Shown here: positions 58,442 to 64,000 of the stretch, in pieces
Layout of the letters: each line of letters begins with the position of its first letter
Numbering within the stretch: the stretch's first letter is position 1
NCBI GenBank assembly: GCA_022985045.1
Contig: CM040961.1
Span: forward strand, 19,016,584 to 19,080,583
Source: Macadamia tetraphylla
Taxonomy: Eukaryota > Streptophyta > Magnoliopsida > Proteales > Proteaceae
Direction of reading: 5' to 3'
Length of the DNA: 64,000 bases
Made by a program: the position numbers and the translations under genes
The notes under the pieces: generated by a model
What the model was told of the DNA's origin: nothing
What the model saw: only the letters and a program-made list of their open reading frames with translations
The model's database searches: none

Positions 58442-61180
58442 ATATGGATTCAATTGAAGAAGTGATGCAGAGAAAGATCCAATTAAAACTATTGATGATG
58501 ACTACCAAACAGGTCATGGGATGAAGGAGAGGCAAGATAGGAAGAGAGTAAATCTCTTGTTATAAATCATTATAAGAATAAAAAAATGCATTTAGCCATG
58601 GTAAATTACTATTGCTAAATGTTTATTTTGGTGGTATCAATTACCATCGCGGTACATATATAAGCGACCACAAAAAAACCTTCACATAGCAATAGTTGCC
58701 ACATTTAATATCAAATTTTTGATAGTGATGCCAGTATGTAAAGCCTTTGACAACGGCTTTTTCATGTTTAATGCAAGAAATATGTATCACCTTTTGAAGA
58801 TGAGGTTCCAAAAATCCAAACGATCTGGTCTGACCAAATTAAGCAGGACGTTAGTGTTTTAACTCGGCAGTCATTGAGAGAGGGGTGAATCAGTGAGTCT
58901 AATTCCGATCCCTAAAAATTTGTCCGATGTTTGGTCAAGAAAAACCTGATATATCTGTCCCTATTTGCACACATTCCTATGCATACTCAGCCTCTCATAG
59001 GTAATTCCAAGTGTAAACACCCATTCCACATTCACGCACTTCAATATAAAATGTAAATAACAAGCACCCACAACATAGGATTTTTACGAGGTTCGACAAT
59101 TTGCATGCATCCCCGAAGTAGTGCCTATAAAGGCTTCGTACCTACTCAATACATTACTTTTGACTGCACCCACACCTAATTTTCTCAAGTCGAAGCTGAG
59201 AAGGCACTCGTAGTACCGATACAATGTGTAGCACCCACTACACGGGAGCACCCACTCTCGGTGCTTAGCACCCAGTAAGCACACAATAAATAATACACTA
59301 AATTTGGACTTATATCAATGCCCTACAGTTAAGCCTTGCCTAGCAAATACATTCACAACTAGCTAGCATGCTTACAGTTCATCCACAACTAACCTAGTAT
59401 ATAAACATTCATCCACAACTAACCCTAACATACATACATATTATCATATATGCATATAATGCAAATTTTAGGGTTATAAAATCTCACAGTCCTTGTCTGT
59501 TGTTAGCAGAGTTGTCTCAGAGCATAGTCTCTACACACTGAAATCCTCAACTCCCCTCTAGAGTAGAAGACTTGAATCTTCAAGTAAGCTCAACATGGTC
59601 ATGGCATCTCACAAGTCTTCTCCCTTGTCTTCTTGCACTTTAAAGCACAAATAGAAAAATCTTCTCTTCTTTTCTCTTTTCTCTTGGCTTTTGATCAATG
59701 AAATATCAAGATCACTCAACTACCTTCTCAAGCCCACTTTAATGGAATAAAGACACCTTCCATCAAGCAATAAACCTCATTCAATGATCACTCATCAAGA
59801 GAAAACTTCTCATACCAAAATCGTAGCCTTTCTTCACTCAAAACTCATTTTCTTGCTTACATTGTGTAGGGCTTGAAAAAACGAAGAAGTAAAACTTGGT
59901 TCACCCAAATCCGAGTTAAAATGAGGGAGATATGACCATTTGAAGTTGGAGCAATGAGATAGCCTGAAATGGAATCTTCGTAGGGGTGGCGTAGGCTACA
60001 CCAGCAACGCGCGTAACAGAGACGCAAATCTGGTCGTAGATCTCATTAAAAGGTATCTCTTAATCTGAACCGTCCGATTAAACCAACGGACAATAGATCT
60101 AAATCATAGGTTTTGAATCTCGATGACGTCATCATGACGTACTCACTGACATTGTCAGACGCATTGTAGATCACCGATTGGTTGGTGTAGCGAGTTTCAT
60201 GGTACGCTATTGGCTAACTTTAATAAGCCTCATCAATCTTGACCGTTAGATCAGAACCGATCTGATATGATTGGCTCAAATCAAGATATAGAGAATCTCT
60301 TTATAGATTCTATGCACATGTGCTACATACAATCAAAACTCAATATGGTGAGGCGCCACATCATCATATCTAATACACTTCACCAATGAGAAGCCTTGGA
60401 TAAGCATCTTCAACGCAAGCTCTTGTACGAACCGTCAGATCTGAATCTGACCGACATGGCTCAATCTGAGCCGTGTATTAAGGATCCCTCTAATTCTCTT
60501 ATATACACATAAGCCCTTTCCTTCATATTTCCAGTGCTAAACACCCCTTATCAACTAAGACCTTTAAAATCTCAAAATTCATAAAAGCCCTTTAAATTTC
60601 AAAAATAAATTTCAAAAATCCACCCAACACCGAGAGCATATTAATGAATTTTTTGTTTGAATTTTCGAATCGACTTTACGGAAACACTTATAACTTTTTC
60701 ATACGATATCCAATCGAGATGAAACAAAGTGCGTTGGAACCGTAACTGGACGCTCTACGACTTTCTAGAAGACTCAATCATCTGACTCAACCATGTAAAA
60801 ATATCAAAATGCCCTAGACCTTTCCAATGATGCATCTTTCTCATACGGAATCAGAACACGATGAAATCATAACCATTGAAAATATTGGATTTTTGTCGTA
60901 TTATTACATGGAGAACACTTCCTTTAAAAAATTCATCTTCAATGTCGAAACTACCCTCGACTACCACAAAAGTCGTAACTTCTTCATACGGTATCGAATA
61001 TGACGAAATTAAATGCATTGGACTAGATAAATTACAATCTATCTTTTTCATGAAGAGCTGATATTCTAAAAATATCATTTTCATTACCAAAAATTCTCCC
61101 GAGCATTAATAGACCAATTTTGCCAATTTTGACCCAGAAACCTACACCACCTACTAAGGATGTATTAAACTACTCCATGC
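58442..61180. other. Repeat-derived intergenic DNA
   Basis: No gene. 59075-59280 has GATTTTTACGAGGTTCGACA followed by CACCCACT-type repeats, resembling the inner part of a Copia-like LTR and sharing TTTACGAGGTT with the solo LTR in GLU2. Element ends were not found. Confidence 0.4.
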
Positions 61181-61189
61181 ATATCAAGC

Positions 61190-63275
61190 AGCTCTGTTAT
61201 CTCATCGGTGACACTGCACACTGCCATGTCATCATTTTCATCCATATCACCCAAACTGTCCATGTCATCACCACCACGTGGTCGGGTTGCCAATAAGGAC
61301 AACCATAAAACAACAGTTAGAACAAGATCTATAAGTGTCCTTCAGTATATTTGTACAAAATGTATGAAAGGACAACACCTATATTTATAATTTTGAAAAT
61401 TCTTCTTTAGAAAGTTGGTTGACACATAGTTGGAAAACCAGGTTTTGATCGAGAAGACTCGCCCGAGTCAAGTCAAAATTTGAGATTCTTAGTCAAGAGT
61501 CCGAAGACTCGCCTTGTGTTAAAAAAAAAAAAAGACTTGGGATGAGTCAAGACGATTTTACATTGACTTTGTTTTTGGCCGAGTCTTGAAAACCCCACCG
61601 AGTCTAGTCATTATATCAAGTCACTTAAAAAAAAAATCAAATACGTCAGCTTCAAGTGGGGAAGAAGATTAGATGTTTGTTATTGAAGATTTAAAGTGTC
61701 AAGTTTCATTGTTTATGGAATGTGGGTTGATGATACCATTTTAATACTTTGTTTCACACATATATATATATATATATATTTTTTTTTTTTTCTGAGATAC
61801 AACCCTATGATGGATGGATGATATTGAGTTATTGAGTCATTGATTTGACATGTTATAAGTTTAAATTTTAAAATTAACTTGCAATCTTTTATGGGATAGC
61901 TTTCCATTGAAAAAAATAATGTATATATTATTGATATTTGATTTTTTTTCATATTTTTCTGTATTTTTATGATTTATTTACATATTTATTGCATTTAAAT
62001 ATATATAAAACATTAAAAAAAAAAAAGATTCGGCCTGACTGGGTTTAACCAAGTTGACTTGCTAGGTTTTTGATCGGACGAGTCGGGTCGAAAAATCTAG
62101 TTTTCCAACAATGGGTTGAGATTAATTGATTAATCAAAAAGTTCAGTACCGCTATCACTTGAGTCAACGTAGAAACTAGCATTGTTGTCGCCAATAGCAG
62201 CCTAACTGCCCCTTTTTTTATGTGTATCATCGGAAAAAGAAACCCCATCACCGTCGACCACATTATTGTCAAGATCCGACGAAGAAAAAATTTGAGATTC
62301 TCAATATGTGAAAAATACTGCCAAAAGATTTATTATATTTTACAATCGTTCACCAATGACAGTTTATCTATATGTAAAAAATCACTCAAGTTCATTCATA
62401 CCCAACTAAACAGAAATTTGAATGGACGTAGGTATAAATATCATTAAATTAATAATGCAATTCAAGATCCGATGTCGTAACCAAAGCTCTGATACCAATT
62501 GTAGGAAATGATTCCTACTATATAGTAGATTAGGTGTTTAAGTGTCCATTCGGTATTTCTCTATGTAATGTACCGAATAATTACACCGTACTGCACAATT
62601 TTGCATATTCTCATTGAGAAAGGATACTCGAGAGGGATTCTTTCGTAAAACATTTTAGCACAACTATCCATTTGAAGAACACTTTCACTGAAAAATATGT
62701 ATCAATTTTTGAAGATGAGGTTCCAGAAATCCAAACGATCTAGTCTGACAAAATTAAGCAGAATTTATGTAGATGTTGAATAGATCCATAAGTGTCCTTC
62801 AGCATTTTTGTTTGAAATCTATGAAAGAATAGCACCTATATTTGTAATTTTGAAAATTCTTATTCAAAAAGCTTGATTGAGATTGATTGATTAATAAAAA
62901 GTTAGCACAACTATCACTTGAATCAACGCAGAGCCAAGCATTGTTGCCGCTAATGGCGGCCTAGCTGCCCCCTTTTTTTATGCATATCATCAAACAGAAA
63001 CTCCATCATCGTCGACCACATAATTGTCAAGATTCTACGAATAGGTGTTTTAAGTGTCCGTTCGGTATTTCTCTATGAAATGTACCAAAGAATGACATCG
63101 TGCTGTGCAATTTTACAGATTCTCATTGAGAAAGGGACACTCGAGGGATTATTTCGTAAAACATTTTAGTTCGACTATCCGTTTGAACAACACTTTCACT
63201 AAAAAATATGTATCACCGTTTGAAGATGAGGTTCCTAAAATTCAATTGATCTGGTCTGGCGAAATTAAGAAGGGA
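61190..63275 (+). repeat. Cluster of related direct repeats
   Basis: Block 62110-62290 matches 62870-63040 (TCGTCGACCACAT and GCATTGTTG words). Block 62527-62730 matches 63041-63240 (AAGTGTCC.TTCGGTATTTCTC, TTTCGTAAAACATTTTAG). 61325-61400 matches 62775-62860 (ATAAGTGTCCTTCAG, CACCTATATTT). The word TTTGAAGATGAGGTTCC occurs at about 58794, 62717 and 63220. These are several partial copies of one element in the same orientation. Confidence 0.7.
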
Positions 63276-63282
63276 ATCCAAA

Positions 63283-63288
<6 letters not shown>

Positions 63289-63328
<40 letters not shown>
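63289..63328 (+). repeat. (AT)n microsatellite
   Basis: About 19 AT units; a shorter (AT)n run lies at 61760-61780. Confidence 0.9.
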
Positions 63329-63329
<1 letters not shown>

Positions 63330-63574
63330 GAGAATATTGAATACGAAAAGTTGCCAAGGGGACACCATTCGGAAGAAGCGAGGATGAGTAAAAAGGATAC
63401 CAGAGTTGATACGAGACCGAAGAGTAATTTTTTGAAGATACAGGTATCAGTGTGTTGATTTGTTAATACTTAATTAGTTTTGAAATTAAAAATACTTACT
63501 TTTAGGTATTTCTTATTGAGAGACATGTAATGTTGATTTGTTAATACTTCTGGGTTCTTTCAAAACTTGAAACC

Positions 63575-63671
63575 ATGGATGATAGGATTAGACGCTGGGG
63601 ACAAGGTGGAATTTGTCATCAAGAAGCATCGAGGACACCCTCTAGATCGCATTTCAAAAAATCGCCTTCTG
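63575..63671 (+). CDS. Possible first exon of a gene running off the right edge
   Basis: AACCATGGATG gives a good start context. The frame reads MDDRIRRWGQGGICHQEASR, then TPSRSHFKKSPS, and meets a donor G|GTACGTTTG at 63672. No intron end or further exon lies in the remaining 330 bp. The composition is protein-like but I recognise no family. Confidence 0.35.
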
Positions 63672-64000
63672 GTACGTTTGCATGCTTCACTGATGGGTTA
63701 TTGTAGTTGGTTTTTTTCTTGCAGATATTTTGTGTAGTTTCTGGCTTTTCCCCCTTTTTAGATGTCTGTTGTGAATTAACTGCTTATGTTTTTAGAAAGG
63801 GAAGAAAATGATTCTGCTTGAAAGATCAGGATGTTTTGTGTTCAGGTTTCTTGAAAAAATGTGGAATTTTTTTCTGGAAATATCTGGAACTGGGTACAAG
63901 GAGATTCATTAGGGTTTAAAGTTGAGTGTAGAAGACTTTATATTTTACTTGTGGTTTGTGTCATGTTGGGTTATTTTTTTACTTATATTCTTCCTCTACA

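Noticed and set aside
61190..63275. Repeated blocks as a CRISPR array
   Set aside because: Repeat units are long, diverged and irregularly spaced, and the genome is a plant nuclear one.

Overview
The window is nuclear DNA from a flowering plant, most likely a eudicot or other broad-leaved lineage. Genes have GT-AG introns (69 nt to 2.8 kb) and products are plant-specific: an organelle-type RecA, a DYW pentatricopeptide-repeat (PPR) editing factor, family 17 beta-1,3-glucanases, an INT-type inositol transporter and an IQ67-domain protein. The intergenic DNA is AT-rich and crowded with MITEs, SINE tails, LTR pieces and microsatellites. The species cannot be fixed from the sequence. I see no tRNA gene, rRNA, CRISPR array or prokaryotic operon.

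Layout. 2611-9568 (+): the 3' five exons of a RECA3-like mitochondrial recombinase; the 5' exons lie outside the window or were not recognised. 11471-14071 (+): an orthologue of the PPR editing factor At3g13880/OTP72, carrying a one-base insertion just before its DYW domain. 16061-36513 (+): a tandem cluster of four GH17 beta-1,3-glucanase genes, named here GLU1 to GLU4. GLU1 and GLU3 sit in about 5.6-kb duplicated units. GLU2 is broken by a 379-bp solo LTR with a perfect 5-bp target duplication. GLU4 is an older, intact paralogue. 38997-39557 (+): an intronless gene for a small protein with a lysine-rich tail. 47114-50034 (+): an INT2/INT4-type inositol transporter with a one-base deletion in exon 3 and a Mutator-like MITE about 200 bp upstream of its ATG. 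52039-53958 (-): a five-exon IQD calmodulin-binding protein, convergent with the transporter. 57.2-64 kb: repeat-rich DNA with a LINE RNase H relic and, at the right edge, a possible first exon of another gene.

The genes do not form a pathway. The most informative region is the glucanase cluster, where the order of flanks lets its history be read: tandem duplication of a two-gene unit, deletion fusing GLU1-type coding sequence to a GLU2-type 3' flank, probable gene conversion, then decay of GLU2 (LTR insertion, lost TATA box, lost GACGTC element). I found no clearly new biological system. The main points for follow-up are this cluster, two single-base frameshifts in otherwise intact genes, and several MITEs with readable target-site duplications.
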